Source of the DNA: Bradyrhizobium roseum | GTDB lineage: Bacteria; Pseudomonadota; Alphaproteobacteria; Rhizobiales; Xanthobacteraceae | Reading direction: 5' to 3' | Length of the DNA: 64,000 nucleotides | NCBI RefSeq assembly: GCF_030413175.1 | Contig: NZ_CP129212.1 | Span: 1,116,001 to 1,180,000, forward strand | In this document: one piece after another, positions 1-9,207 of the stretch | Numbering within the stretch: the first letter of the stretch is position 1 | Layout: each line of letters starts with the position of its first letter | Notes under the pieces: model-generated | Database searches by the model: none | The model's input: the letters and a program-made list of their open reading frames with translations, nothing else | Told to the model about the DNA's origin: nothing | Position numbers and translations under genes: made by a program

Positions 1-150
1 TTTTTGATTTCGGTGGTGCTGGCGCTGATCGCGCTCCTGATCCGGTATGCCCACCTTTCCATCCCGATCATCAGCTCGGCACGGGTCTTCGACGTTCTGG
101 CGATCGCCTATGTCGTGCTGGTGATCGGCGTGCTGTTCCGGCGGATATGA
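1..150 (+). CDS. C-terminal end of a membrane protein (partial)
   Basis: An open frame enters from the left edge and stops with TGA at 148-150. The 49 visible residues are almost entirely hydrophobic and form two likely membrane spans, separated by a short polar stretch around HLSIPIISSARVFD, and end in FRRI. It is the tail of an integral membrane protein whose family cannot be read from this fragment. It is convergent with the OmpA-type gene that follows, which ends at 187. Confidence 0.6.
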   Translation, partial: FLISVVLALIALLIRYAHLSIPIISSARVFDVLAIAYVVLVIGVLFRRI

Positions 151-186
151 CGCGTTGAGTGGCTGGCGGCGCGAAATTCGCGGCCG

Positions 187-1215
187 CTACTTCTCCGTCA
201 GCTTCAGTTCGATGCGGCGGTTGCGCCTGTAGGCGTCTTCGTTGGGGGACGGGTCCAGCGGCTGGAATTCGGCAAAGCCGGCGGCGACCAGCCGCTGCGC
301 GGGGACGCCGAGGAAAGCCAGATATTGCACCACCGAGATGGCGCGTGCCGACGACAATTCCCAGTTCGACTTGAACAGCGGCGAGTTGATCGGCCGCATG
401 TCGGTGTGGCCGTCGACGCGCAGCACCCAGCCGATCTCGTTCGGAATCTGCTTGTCCAGATCGATCAGCGCGGTGGCGAGCTTGTCCAGTTCGGATCGGC
501 CTTCGGGCAGCAATAGTGCCTGACCGCTGTCGAAAAACACTTCCGACTGGAACACGAACCGGTCGCCGACGACGCGGATATCGGGGCGGTTGCCCAGGAT
601 GGCGCGCAGGCGGCCGAAGAATTCCGAACGGTAGCGCGACAGTTCCTGCACGCGTTGCGCCAGCGCGACGTTGAGGCGCGAGCCGAGATCGGCGATCCGC
701 CCCTGCGATTCCTTGTCGCGCTTTTCGGACGCCTCGAGCGCCTCCTCGAGCGCTGCGAGCTGGCGGCGCAACGCGCTGATCTGCTGGTTCAGCACCTCGA
801 TCTGGGCGAGCGCGCGCGCGTTCACCGTCTTTTCGGATTCGAGCGCCTTGTTGAGCTCGTTGGCCCGGCCTTGCGCATCTCCGCCGGCGCCAGCCAGCCC
901 CTCGTACAGTCCCTTGATGCGGTCGCGCTCGCTCTCCGCAGCGGAGAGGCCGGCGCGCAGCTGGCCGACCTGGTCGTCGAGCGCGAGCTTGCCGAGCTTT
1001 TCCAGCGACAGCAGGTCGTTGAGCTGCGCGATCTTGGCGTTGAGCTGCTCCAGCGCCTTGTCCTTGCCCGTGACTTCCTGCGACAAGAAGAACTGCACCA
1101 CCAGAAACACCGAGAGCAGGAATACGATCGACAGCACCAGCGTCGACAGCGCGTCGACGAAACCGGGCCAGTAGTTGAGACCGGCTTCGCTGCGGCGTGC
1201 ACGGGCTAGGGCCAT
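187..1215 (-). CDS. OmpA/MotB-like peptidoglycan-binding membrane protein
   Basis: 342 aa. The N-terminus is MotB-like, with a YWPGFVDALSTLVL segment leading into one transmembrane helix (about residues 15-43). A long charged coiled coil (about 48-190) follows, then an OmpA-type peptidoglycan-binding domain (about 220-340) with VDGHTDMRPI and an RRNRRIEL end. The start ATG has a good ribosome site (GGAGAAAAATAG). The upstream gene on the same strand is a MotA/TolQ-like protein, so the two probably form an ion-driven stator-like complex anchored to the cell wall. The process it powers is unknown. It resembles ZorB in architecture but lacks Zorya partners. Confidence 0.85.
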   Translation of the reverse strand: MALARARRSEAGLNYWPGFVDALSTLVLSIVFLLSVFLVVQFFLSQEVTGKDKALEQLNAKIAQLNDLLSLEKLGKLALDDQVGQLRAGLSAAESERDRIKGLYEGLAGAGGDAQGRANELNKALESEKTVNARALAQIEVLNQQISALRRQLAALEEALEASEKRDKESQGRIADLGSRLNVALAQRVQELSRYRSEFFGRLRAILGNRPDIRVVGDRFVFQSEVFFDSGQALLLPEGRSELDKLATALIDLDKQIPNEIGWVLRVDGHTDMRPINSPLFKSNWELSSARAISVVQYLAFLGVPAQRLVAAGFAEFQPLDPSPNEDAYRRNRRIELKLTEK

Positions 1216-1296
1216 CTATTTTTCTCCGGTATCGGGTCGCGGACACGGAGCGGCGTTGCACGTCGCAGCGCGTCCGGGACGCGGAACACTTTGCCT

Positions 1297-2292
1297 TCAG
1301 CCTTTCTCGGGCTGTTTCGCGATCCGCTCCAGCAGCTTCTTGATCTCGCGATTCTGCTCGCCCTGGCCGTCGGCCCATTCGCGGATCATCTGCTGCTCGG
1401 TGCGCATATGCGCGACCAGTCCCTGGATGGCCTCGGCGAGGTTGGCCATCGCGGCGGTGGTGCTTCGCCCGCCGCCGCTGTCCTCGAGCACCGTGCGGAT
1501 CCGGTCCAGCGCATGTTGCAGTTCGCCGCCGAGGGCGGCGCCGCCATCGCCATACTCGCGCACGGTGGAGGCGAGCCAGTCCTCCAGATCGGTGTAGAAG
1601 CGGTTCTGCGCCTGGCTCGACTGCAGGTCGAGAAAGCCCAGGATCAGGGAGCCGGCGAGGCCGAACAGCGAGGACGAGAACGAAATGCCCATGCCGCCGA
1701 GCGGCGCGGCCAGGCCGTCTTTCAGGGTATCGAACAGGGCGCCGGAATCGCCGCCGACCTTCAAGCCGTCGATCACCTTGCCGACGGAGCCGACGGTTTC
1801 GATCAGGCCCCAGAAGGTGCCGAGCAGGCCGAGAAAGACCAGCAGGCCCGTCATGTAGCGGGAAATATCACGCGCTTCGTCAAGTCGCGTCGCGATCGAA
1901 TCGAGCAGATGCCGCATGGTCTGCTGGGAGATCGACATCCGCCCCGAGCGCTCGACGCCGAGGATCGCGGCCATCGGCGCCAGCAGGGTGGGCCGCCGCT
2001 CGATCGCCAGCCCGGGGTCGGCGATACGGAAATTGTTCACCCAGGCCACTTCCGGATAAAGCCGGACCACCTGCCGGAACGACAGGATGATGCCGATCAG
2101 AAGCACCGCGCCGATCAGGGCGTTGAGGCCCGGATTGGCAAAGAACGCCGCGATGATCTGCTTGTAGAGCACGACCGTGATCAGCGTGCACAGCACCAGG
2201 AACACCAGCATTCGCACCAGGAAAATCCGGGGCGAGGACAGTTTGCTCAGTTCGATCTCCATGTCGGAGCGGGAGGAGGGGCCTGAGGGCAT
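1297..2292 (-). CDS. MotA/TolQ/ExbB-family proton channel protein
   Basis: 331 aa with two N-terminal hydrophobic helices (about residues 25-45 and 55-75) and a later helix pair (about 145-165 and 200-220) around the conserved GLLVFLGLLGTFWGLIETV segment typical of MotA/TolQ/ExbB channels. The C-terminus is a soluble helical tail. An alternative start at Met11 (2262) is possible; neither start has a clear Shine-Dalgarno site. It lies just upstream of the OmpA-type gene on the same strand and is likely its membrane partner, converting proton or sodium flow into mechanical work. The task is not evident from the context. Confidence 0.85.
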   Translation of the reverse strand: MPSGPSSRSDMEIELSKLSSPRIFLVRMLVFLVLCTLITVVLYKQIIAAFFANPGLNALIGAVLLIGIILSFRQVVRLYPEVAWVNNFRIADPGLAIERRPTLLAPMAAILGVERSGRMSISQQTMRHLLDSIATRLDEARDISRYMTGLLVFLGLLGTFWGLIETVGSVGKVIDGLKVGGDSGALFDTLKDGLAAPLGGMGISFSSSLFGLAGSLILGFLDLQSSQAQNRFYTDLEDWLASTVREYGDGGAALGGELQHALDRIRTVLEDSGGGRSTTAAMANLAEAIQGLVAHMRTEQQMIREWADGQGEQNREIKKLLERIAKQPEKG

Positions 2293-2464
2293 TTGCGGGT
2301 GTCATCCGTTACGAAAAGCCGCGCTGGGAACCAATATGGCACAGCGGGCTGGAGAAAAAAGCTGGGAAGCTGCGATTTCAGGTGGACGGTGGGGAACCTC
2401 TGCCTGAAACCCAGCTTTGACATCAACGTATTTTGCAACGGTTCAATGTCCAAACGGGATCTTC

Positions 2465-3277
2465 ATGACGATCTTATATCTGGAAGCGCTGGTGGTGATT
2501 GCCGCGTCGCTTTCGGCCCTGATGGCAGGCGCCTGGCTGGTGCAGCAGCGGACCGGCAATTCGGGCTGGGTTGACACGATCTGGACCTTTTCGCTCGGCC
2601 TGGTTGGCGCCGGAAGCGCCTTGTGGCCGATCGAAGGCGCCCCGCAAACCGACCGGCAGTGGCTGGTGGCGGTGCTGGTTGCCGTCTGGTCGCTGCGGCT
2701 CGGGGTTCATATTGCAATTCGCAGCGCGGGGATATCGGACGACCCACGTTATGCCGATTTTGCCCGCGAATGGGGCGCCAATTCGCCGCGAAGGATGTTC
2801 ATCTTTCTGCAGAATCAGGGGCTCGGATCGATTCCGCTGGTATTCGCCATCTTTGTCGCGGCGCACATGCCCGGCGACGGCCTGCGGCCCGCGGACTATC
2901 TGGGCGCGCTGATCCTCCTCATTGGCATTGCCGGCGAGGCGCTGGCCGATGCGCAGCTCCAGGCGTTCCGCACGAATCCAGCCAATAAGGGCAGGGTCTG
3001 CGATGCAGGGTTGTGGCGCTGGTCGCGCCATCCCAACTACTTCTTCGAATGGTTCGGGTGGCTGGCCTATCCCGTGATCGGCATCTCGTACGCCGATCCA
3101 TTGTCCTATCCGTGGGGCTTCGCGGCGCTGCTGGCGCCGATCTTCATGTACTGGATACTGGTCCACGTCACCGGCATCCCGCCGCTGGAAGCGCAGATGC
3201 TGCGCTCGCGCGGCGATCGCTATCGCGACTACCAGGCGCGCACCAGCCGGTTCTTTCCGTGGCTGCCGCAAGCATGA
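2465..3277 (+). CDS. DUF1295 / steroid 5-alpha-reductase-like membrane protein
   Basis: 270 aa polytopic protein. The C-terminal signature (WRWSRHPNYFFEWFGW, then PPLEAQMLRSRGDRYRDYQ) is that of DUF1295 proteins, related to the steroid 5-alpha-reductase and isoprenylcysteine methyltransferase fold. About six membrane spans are visible. I chose the ATG at 2465 because the protein then begins directly with the first hydrophobic helix. It is followed after 40 bases by a cyclopropane fatty acid synthase-type methyltransferase, and DUF1295 genes often sit beside such lipid methyltransferases, so a role in membrane lipid modification is likely. The reaction is unproven. Confidence 0.85.
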   Translation: MTILYLEALVVIAASLSALMAGAWLVQQRTGNSGWVDTIWTFSLGLVGAGSALWPIEGAPQTDRQWLVAVLVAVWSLRLGVHIAIRSAGISDDPRYADFAREWGANSPRRMFIFLQNQGLGSIPLVFAIFVAAHMPGDGLRPADYLGALILLIGIAGEALADAQLQAFRTNPANKGRVCDAGLWRWSRHPNYFFEWFGWLAYPVIGISYADPLSYPWGFAALLAPIFMYWILVHVTGIPPLEAQMLRSRGDRYRDYQARTSRFFPWLPQA

Positions 3278-3317
3278 TCCCGGCCCCGCGGGCCGTATCA
3301 GCGAAGGGAGTGGTCGC

Positions 3318-4346
3318 ATGAGCTTCACCTCCACCGTCATCGCCACCGCCGAGCGCGTGCCGTTGCCCGATGTCATCGTCCGCGCCGCGATTCACCGGTT
3401 GTGCTCGCGCACCGCCCTGCGGCTCGCCACCGGGAATGCGGAAAGCGATGCCGTGTTTGCCGACGCCATGGCAGCGCGCGCCATCGCCGAACATGCCGAC
3501 GCGGCCAACGCCCAGCATTACGAGGTGCCGGCGGCGTTCTTCGCCCTTGTCCTCGGCCCCAACCGCAAATATTCCGCTTGCTTCTACAACGAACCGGCCT
3601 CGACCTTGCAGGAGGCCGAGGAAGAGGCGCTGCGCCAGACCGTTGAGCATGCCGATCTGGCCGACGGGCAATCGATCCTCGAACTGGGCTGCGGCTGGGG
3701 ATCCCTGTCGCTCTGGATGGCGCGGCAGTTTCCGCACTCGCTGATAACAGCGGTTTCCAATTCGAACTCGCAGCGAAAATATATCGAAGAAGAGGCCCGA
3801 TGGCGCGGCCTCTCGAATTTGCGGGTCATTACGCAGGACATGAACGTGTTCGCGCCCGAGGCGCGCTTCGACCGCATCGTTTCGGTCGAGATGTTCGAGC
3901 ACATGATGAACTGGCGCGAATTGCTGACCCGCGTCGTCGCGTGGCTGAAGCCCGATGGCCGCTTCTTCATGCACATCTTCACCCATCGTTCCGGCGCCTA
4001 TCTGTTCGATCGCACCGACGCCGAGGACTGGATCGCGCAGCATTTCTTCACCGGCGGCGTGATGCCGAGCCATCACCTGATCCGGCAATATTCCGATCTG
4101 TTCGAGGTCGAAAAGGAATGGCGCTGGAGCGGCGTGCACTATCGGCGCACCGCGCAGGACTGGCTCGACAATTTTGATGCCAATCGCGACGAGATCGAGC
4201 GGGTTCTCCGTGAGGTCTATGGCAGCGACGCCGCGTTGTGGATGCGACGCTGGCGCTGGTTCTTCCTCGCCACCGCGGGCCTGTTTGGATACGCCGGGGG
4301 GAGCGAGTGGGGCGTAAGCCATTACCGGCTGAAAGCCGCTGGCTGA
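3318..4346 (+). CDS. Cyclopropane-fatty-acyl-phospholipid synthase family methyltransferase
   Basis: 342 aa. The SAM-binding motif LELGCGWGSLSLWMA lies near residues 118-132, followed by AVSNSNSQRKYIE and SVEMFEHM, all typical of the cyclopropane fatty acid synthase superfamily. Members transfer a methylene or methyl group from SAM to unsaturated acyl chains of phospholipids. It is somewhat shorter than E. coli Cfa (about 380 aa) and lacks part of its N-terminal domain, so a related activity rather than classical ring formation is possible. The upstream DUF1295 gene points to a joint lipid-modification pathway. Confidence 0.85.
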   Translation: MSFTSTVIATAERVPLPDVIVRAAIHRLCSRTALRLATGNAESDAVFADAMAARAIAEHADAANAQHYEVPAAFFALVLGPNRKYSACFYNEPASTLQEAEEEALRQTVEHADLADGQSILELGCGWGSLSLWMARQFPHSLITAVSNSNSQRKYIEEEARWRGLSNLRVITQDMNVFAPEARFDRIVSVEMFEHMMNWRELLTRVVAWLKPDGRFFMHIFTHRSGAYLFDRTDAEDWIAQHFFTGGVMPSHHLIRQYSDLFEVEKEWRWSGVHYRRTAQDWLDNFDANRDEIERVLREVYGSDAALWMRRWRWFFLATAGLFGYAGGSEWGVSHYRLKAAG

Positions 4347-4660
4347 CGCTTCGATTCGCGGGGGATACCTCATTTTGGCAGTTATCCCGGCGCGAGGACG
4401 CGGTTCCCGATTCGCCGTAAACCTTAACGTGAGAACGGAACCCGACTCACAATCGAGTGACCCCGGGAAACAGCCGCGAATTCAGCACGATAGCGTTGTG
4501 TGACATTGGGCCGCCGCGCGATCGTATTGCATCGCAGCAGGTGCGGTTTATCCTCTGTTCATCAACTGAGTTCCAGGAGCTTCGGCCGTCGCCTTTCGGG
4601 GATGCCCTCCTGAACAACGTTGCGAATGATCAATTCGCGCTTTCAACCTGAACTGGGGCA
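4347..4660. other. Intergenic region before the RND pump operon
   Basis: This 314-bp gap has no convincing gene; the one short open frame (from 4457) lacks family character. It presumably holds the promoter of the efflux operon. I saw no clear operator palindrome and there is no adjacent regulator gene. Confidence 0.5.
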
Positions 4661-5878
4661 ATGCTTTCAATGTCCGGACTTCGAACGCGATCGGCATGCA
4701 TCGTTGTGATGTTGGCTGCGATGGCGCCGCTATTGGCTGGCTGTAACGAACCCACGGCGGTGGCCGCGGCAGCGACGGCTCCGGCCGAACCTGAAGTCGG
4801 CACCTTTACGGTGCGGCCGCAGTCCCGCGCCATCATCCGTGAATTGCCGGGCCGGATCGCGCCCACCCGGGTTTCGGAAGTGCGCGCGCGGGTCTCCGGC
4901 ATCGTCGTCGAACGCCTGTTCCAGCAAGGTACCGAAGTGACGGCCGGCCAGCCGCTGTACCGCATCGACCCCAAGCCGTTCGAAGTGGAACTGCAGGCGA
5001 GCGAAGCCGCGCTGGACAAGGCGGTGGCGGCGTTCGATCTCGCGTCCCAGCATGCTCGGCGCATCGCGACGCTGACCAGCCAGCGCGCGGCGCCCGAGGC
5101 CGAGAACGAAAAGGCGATCGGCGCCCAGCGCCAGGCCGAGGCCGAAGTCAGCAGCCGCAAGGCCGAAGTGGCGCGCGCCAAGCTCAACCTCGATTACGCG
5201 ACGATCCGCGCGCCGATCAACGGCGTGGTCGGCGCGGCGCTGGTGAGCGAAGGCGCGCTGGTGGTTCAGAACGAAAGCACCAGCCTCGCCACGATCCAGC
5301 AACTCGATCCGATCTATGCGGACTTCACCCAGTCCGTCTCCGAGATGAACAAGCTGCGTCGCGCGCTCGATAGCGGCGATCTCGACCGCATTGCGCCCGA
5401 CGCCGCCAAGGTCCGTCTGGTGCTCGATGACGGAACGGTCTATCCGATCCCCGGTAAGCTGCTGTTTTCCGAAGCCAAGGTGGACGCCTTTACCGGGCAG
5501 GTCACGTTGCGCGGCCAGTTTCCCAACCCGAAGCGCGAATTGCTGCCGGGCATGTATGTGCGCGTCCTGATCGAGCAGGGCATCGATTCCGATTCCATCG
5601 CCGTGCCGCAGCAGGCCATCCAGCGCGATGCCGGCGGCGGCAGCGAGGTGTTCGTGGTCAAGGAAGACGGCCGCGTCGCGATGCAGCCGGTTCGCACCGG
5701 CGCGGTGCAGGACGGTGTCTGGCTGATCAGCGAGGGCCTGAAGGATGGCGATCAGGTCGTTGTCGACGGGTTTCAGAAATTTGTTCCCGGCGACAAGGTC
5801 AAGGCGAAGGCGTGGATCGACGCGGATGCCTCGGTTGGGTCGGTATCGGGCGCACCGGCGACGCAAGCTGCGCGCTGA
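4661..5878 (+). CDS. RND efflux periplasmic adaptor (AcrA/MexA family lipoprotein)
   Basis: 405 aa. The N-terminus is a lipoprotein signal with lipobox LLAGC (Cys28), so the mature protein is likely anchored in the inner membrane and reaches into the periplasm. The rest follows the membrane-fusion-protein plan: biotinyl-lipoyl half (GRIAPTRVSEVRARVSG), helical hairpin (about residues 100-170), second lipoyl half (LDYATIRAPINGVVG) and beta-barrel. It bridges the inner-membrane pump and an outer-membrane channel. The pump gene follows 3 bases later; no outer-membrane factor is in the cluster, so a shared TolC-type channel is expected. Confidence 0.93.
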   Translation: MLSMSGLRTRSACIVVMLAAMAPLLAGCNEPTAVAAAATAPAEPEVGTFTVRPQSRAIIRELPGRIAPTRVSEVRARVSGIVVERLFQQGTEVTAGQPLYRIDPKPFEVELQASEAALDKAVAAFDLASQHARRIATLTSQRAAPEAENEKAIGAQRQAEAEVSSRKAEVARAKLNLDYATIRAPINGVVGAALVSEGALVVQNESTSLATIQQLDPIYADFTQSVSEMNKLRRALDSGDLDRIAPDAAKVRLVLDDGTVYPIPGKLLFSEAKVDAFTGQVTLRGQFPNPKRELLPGMYVRVLIEQGIDSDSIAVPQQAIQRDAGGGSEVFVVKEDGRVAMQPVRTGAVQDGVWLISEGLKDGDQVVVDGFQKFVPGDKVKAKAWIDADASVGSVSGAPATQAAR

Positions 5879-5881
5879 TCG

Positions 5882-8800
5882 ATGCCCAGTTTCTTCATCG
5901 ACAGGCCGATCTTCGCCTGGGTGGTCGCGCTTTTTATCTGTCTGATCGGCGCGATCTCGATTCCGCTGCTGGCGGTCGCGCAATATCCGATCATCGCGCC
6001 GCCCTCGATCTCGATCTCGACCAGCTATCCCGGCGCCTCGCCGGAAAACCTCTACAACAGCGTCACGCGGCTGATCGAGGAGGAACTCAACGGCGCCTCC
6101 GGCATCCTCAATTTCGAATCGACCTCCGACTCGCTGGGCCAGGTCGAGATCATCGCCAATTTCGTGCCGGGCACCGAGACCGGCGCGGCCTCGGTGGAAG
6201 TTCAGAACCGTCTCAAGCGCGTCGAGGCGCGGCTGCCGCGCGCGGTGATCCAGCAGGGCATCCTGGTCGAGGAAGCGTCTTCTGCCGTTCTGCAGATCAT
6301 CACGCTGAATTCGTCCGACGGCTCGCTCGACGAAATCGGCCTTGGCGATTTCATGATCCGCAACGTGCTCGGCGAGATCCGGCGGATCCCCGGCGTCGGA
6401 CGCGCCACGCTCTATTCCACCGAGCGCTCGCTGCGGATCTGGGTCGATCCCGCAAAACTCGTCGGCTACGGCCTCACCGCTGACGACGTCAACAAGGCCA
6501 TTACAGCCCAGAACGCGCAGGTCGCTTCCGGCAGCGTCGGCGCCGAGCCGAGCACGCCGGAGCAGAAGATTTCCGCGCTGGTGCTGGTCAAAGGGCAGCT
6601 CTCCTCGCCTGAAGAATTCGGCGCGATCACGCTGCGCGCCAATGCCGACGGCTCCACGGTGCGGCTGCGCGACGTCGCGCGCATCGAGATCGGCGGCCTC
6701 AGCTACCAGTTCAACACCCGCCTGGACGGCAAGCCGACCGCGGGTCTTTCCGTGCTGCTGTCGCCGACCGGCAACGCCCTGGCGACCGCGAGCGCCGTCG
6801 AAGCCAAGATGAAGGAACTGTCGAAGTTCTTTCCGACCAATATCGGCTATGAAATTCCCTACAACATTACGCCCGTCGTCAAGGCCTCGATCAACAAGGT
6901 GCTGATGACGCTGGTCGAAGCCATCGTGCTGGTCTTCATCGTGATGTTCCTGTTCCTGCAGAACATCCGCTACACCATCATCCCGACCATCGTGGTGCCG
7001 GTGGCGCTGCTCGGCACCTGCGCGATGCTGATGGCGGTCGGCTATTCCATCAACATGCTCACCATGTTCGGCATGGTGCTGGCGGTCGGCATTCTCGTCG
7101 ACGACGCCATCGTCGTGGTGGAAAACGTCGAGCGCATCATGGCCGAGGAAGGCCTGCCGCCCAAGGAAGCCACCCGCAAGGCGATGTCGCAGATATCGAG
7201 CGCCATCATCGGCATCACGCTGGTGCTGATGGCGGTGTTCGTGCCGATGGCGTTCTTCCCGGGATCGGTCGGCATCATCTATCGCCAGTTCTCCGTCACC
7301 ATGGTGTCCGCGATCGCCTTCTCGGCGCTGCTGGCGCTGTCGCTGACGCCGGCGTTGTGCGCAACGCTGCTGAAGCCGGTCGAGGCCGGCCACGCCCATG
7401 CGCGCAAGGGCGTGTTCGGCTGGTTCAACCGCGTGCTGGAGTCGACCCGCGGCGGCTATACGCGCACCGTCCAGGGTTCGCTGAAGCGCACCGGACGGCT
7501 GATGCTGATCTACGCCGTGCTGCTGATCGGCCTCGGCTGGGCGTTCGTACGGCTGCCCGGCGGCTTCCTGCCGGTCGACGACCAGGGCTTTATCACCACC
7601 GACGTGCAGACGCCGTCCGACTCCTCCTATGCCCGCACCCAGGCCGCGGTCGAGCAGGTCGAAAAATATCTGCTCAAGCGCGAAGGCGTCGAGAACGTGA
7701 CGTTCCTGACCGGCTTCAGCTTCCTCGGCCAGGGCGTCAACACCGCGCAGGCCTTCATCTCGCTGAAGGACTGGTCGGAGCGCGGCAAGAAGGAGTCGGC
7801 AGCCGCGATCGTCGCCGACATCAACCGCGACCTGTCGTCGATCCGCGATGCGAAGATCTCCGCGCTGCAGCCGCCGCCGATCGACAACCTCGGCAATTCC
7901 AGCGGCTTCTCGTTCCGCCTGCAGGACCGCGGCCAGAAGGGTTATGCGGCGTTGATCGCCGCCTCCGACCGCCTGATCGCGGAAGCCAATGCCAGCCGCG
8001 TGCTGCAAAAAGTCTATGTCGAGGGCCTGCCGCCGGCGCCGCAGGTCAATCTGATGATCGACCGCGAAAAGGCCGGCGCGTTCGGCGTCACCTTCGAGGA
8101 CATCAACCAGACCATCTCGACCAATCTTGGCTCGAACTACATCAACGACTTCCCGAACCGCGGGCGCATGCAGCGCGTGATCGTGCAGGCCGACCGCGCC
8201 AGCCGCATGAACGCCGACGACATCCTCAACTACAACGTCAAGAACAGCCGCGGCCAACTGGTGCCGTTCTCGGCGTTCGCCACCGTGCAGTGGCAGAAGG
8301 GCCCGACCCAGATCGCGGGCTTCAACTATTATCCAGCCGTGCGCATCTCCGGCGAGGCCAAGCCCGGCTTCACCTCCGGCGACGCCATCGCCGAAATGGA
8401 GCGGCTCGCGGGCAAATTGCCGCGCGGTTTCGGTTACGAATGGACCGGGCAATCTCTGCAGGAAAAACTGTCCGGCTCGCAGGCGCCGTTCCTGCTCGGT
8501 CTCTCGGTATTCGTCGTGTTCCTGCTGCTCGCCGCGCTCTACGAAAGCTGGACCATCCCGCTCGCCGTGCTGCTGACGATCCCGCTCGGCATCTGCGGCG
8601 CGGTCATCGCCGCCACCATGCGCGGCCTGTCGAACGACGTTTATTTCACCGTCGGCCTGATCACCATCATCGGCCTGGCGGCAAAAGACGCCATCCTCAT
8701 CATCGAATTCGCCAAGGATTTGCGCGCGCAGGGCAAGCCGCTGGTCGAGGCCACGATCGAAGCGTGTTCGCTCCGCTTCCGCCCGATCCTGATGACCGGC

Positions 8801-9046
8801 CTCGCCTTCGTCTGCGGCGTGCTGCCGATGGCGATTGCGACCGGCGCCGGCGGCGCCAGCCAGCAGGCGCTCGGCACCAGCGTGATGGGCGGCATGATCG
8901 CGGTCGTGATCCTGGCACTGCTGCTGGTGCCGGTGTTTTTCGTCAGCGTGCAGCGCGTGCTGGCGGGGGACCGGGAGAAGGTGGTGGAGACGGCGGCCGT
9001 TGCTGCGAGCGAGCCGCGAGCGCCATCGGCACAGCCAACGAAATAG
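5882..9046 (+). CDS. RND multidrug efflux pump, HAE-1 family (AcrB-like)
   Basis: 1054 aa, full length for AcrB/MexB transporters. It opens with FFIDRPIFAWVVALFICLIG, carries the proton-relay pair in GILVDDAIVVVENV on TM4 and the essential lysine in AAKDAILIIEFAKD on TM10, and has the two large periplasmic loops. It exports drugs, detergents or solvents using the proton gradient, as a trimer with the preceding adaptor. The start ATG is 3 bases after the adaptor stop, so the pair is translationally coupled. Substrate range cannot be read from the sequence. Confidence 0.95.
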   Translation: MPSFFIDRPIFAWVVALFICLIGAISIPLLAVAQYPIIAPPSISISTSYPGASPENLYNSVTRLIEEELNGASGILNFESTSDSLGQVEIIANFVPGTETGAASVEVQNRLKRVEARLPRAVIQQGILVEEASSAVLQIITLNSSDGSLDEIGLGDFMIRNVLGEIRRIPGVGRATLYSTERSLRIWVDPAKLVGYGLTADDVNKAITAQNAQVASGSVGAEPSTPEQKISALVLVKGQLSSPEEFGAITLRANADGSTVRLRDVARIEIGGLSYQFNTRLDGKPTAGLSVLLSPTGNALATASAVEAKMKELSKFFPTNIGYEIPYNITPVVKASINKVLMTLVEAIVLVFIVMFLFLQNIRYTIIPTIVVPVALLGTCAMLMAVGYSINMLTMFGMVLAVGILVDDAIVVVENVERIMAEEGLPPKEATRKAMSQISSAIIGITLVLMAVFVPMAFFPGSVGIIYRQFSVTMVSAIAFSALLALSLTPALCATLLKPVEAGHAHARKGVFGWFNRVLESTRGGYTRTVQGSLKRTGRLMLIYAVLLIGLGWAFVRLPGGFLPVDDQGFITTDVQTPSDSSYARTQAAVEQVEKYLLKREGVENVTFLTGFSFLGQGVNTAQAFISLKDWSERGKKESAAAIVADINRDLSSIRDAKISALQPPPIDNLGNSSGFSFRLQDRGQKGYAALIAASDRLIAEANASRVLQKVYVEGLPPAPQVNLMIDREKAGAFGVTFEDINQTISTNLGSNYINDFPNRGRMQRVIVQADRASRMNADDILNYNVKNSRGQLVPFSAFATVQWQKGPTQIAGFNYYPAVRISGEAKPGFTSGDAIAEMERLAGKLPRGFGYEWTGQSLQEKLSGSQAPFLLGLSVFVVFLLLAALYESWTIPLAVLLTIPLGICGAVIAATMRGLSNDVYFTVGLITIIGLAAKDAILIIEFAKDLRAQGKPLVEATIEACSLRFRPILMTGLAFVCGVLPMAIATGAGGASQQALGTSVMGGMIAVVILALLLVPVFFVSVQRVLAGDREKVVETAAVAASEPRAPSAQPTK

Positions 9047-9207
9047 GACTTCCTTAACCGAACGCGCCTTTTAGTCGCGCCAAAGTTGGAAGAGGGCGAT
9101 GCTACAATTACTAACCCTCTTGCTAACTCATACGGTCAGGGCGTAGCTCAGGTCAGGCATCTCAGTCACACATTCGGGATCGGAGTATCCGGAGTGCGAC
9201 GATTGAT

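Noticed and set aside
187..2292. Possible Zorya defence system (ZorA/ZorB-like pair)
   Set aside because: Only a MotA-like and an OmpA-type gene are present; the MotA-like protein lacks the very long ZorA tail and no zorC, zorD or zorE gene is adjacent.
4730..8452. 1240-codon open frame on the minus strand opposite the RND pump genes
   Set aside because: It is the high-GC antisense shadow of two clearly conserved plus-strand genes; its translation is low complexity and has no family signature.
9131..9200. tRNA-like sequence starting GGGCGTAGCTCAGG before the integrase
   Set aside because: The start resembles a tRNA D-arm region, but no cloverleaf, anticodon loop or T-arm with GGTTCGAAT could be formed. 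At best it is a chance match or a degenerate attachment site.
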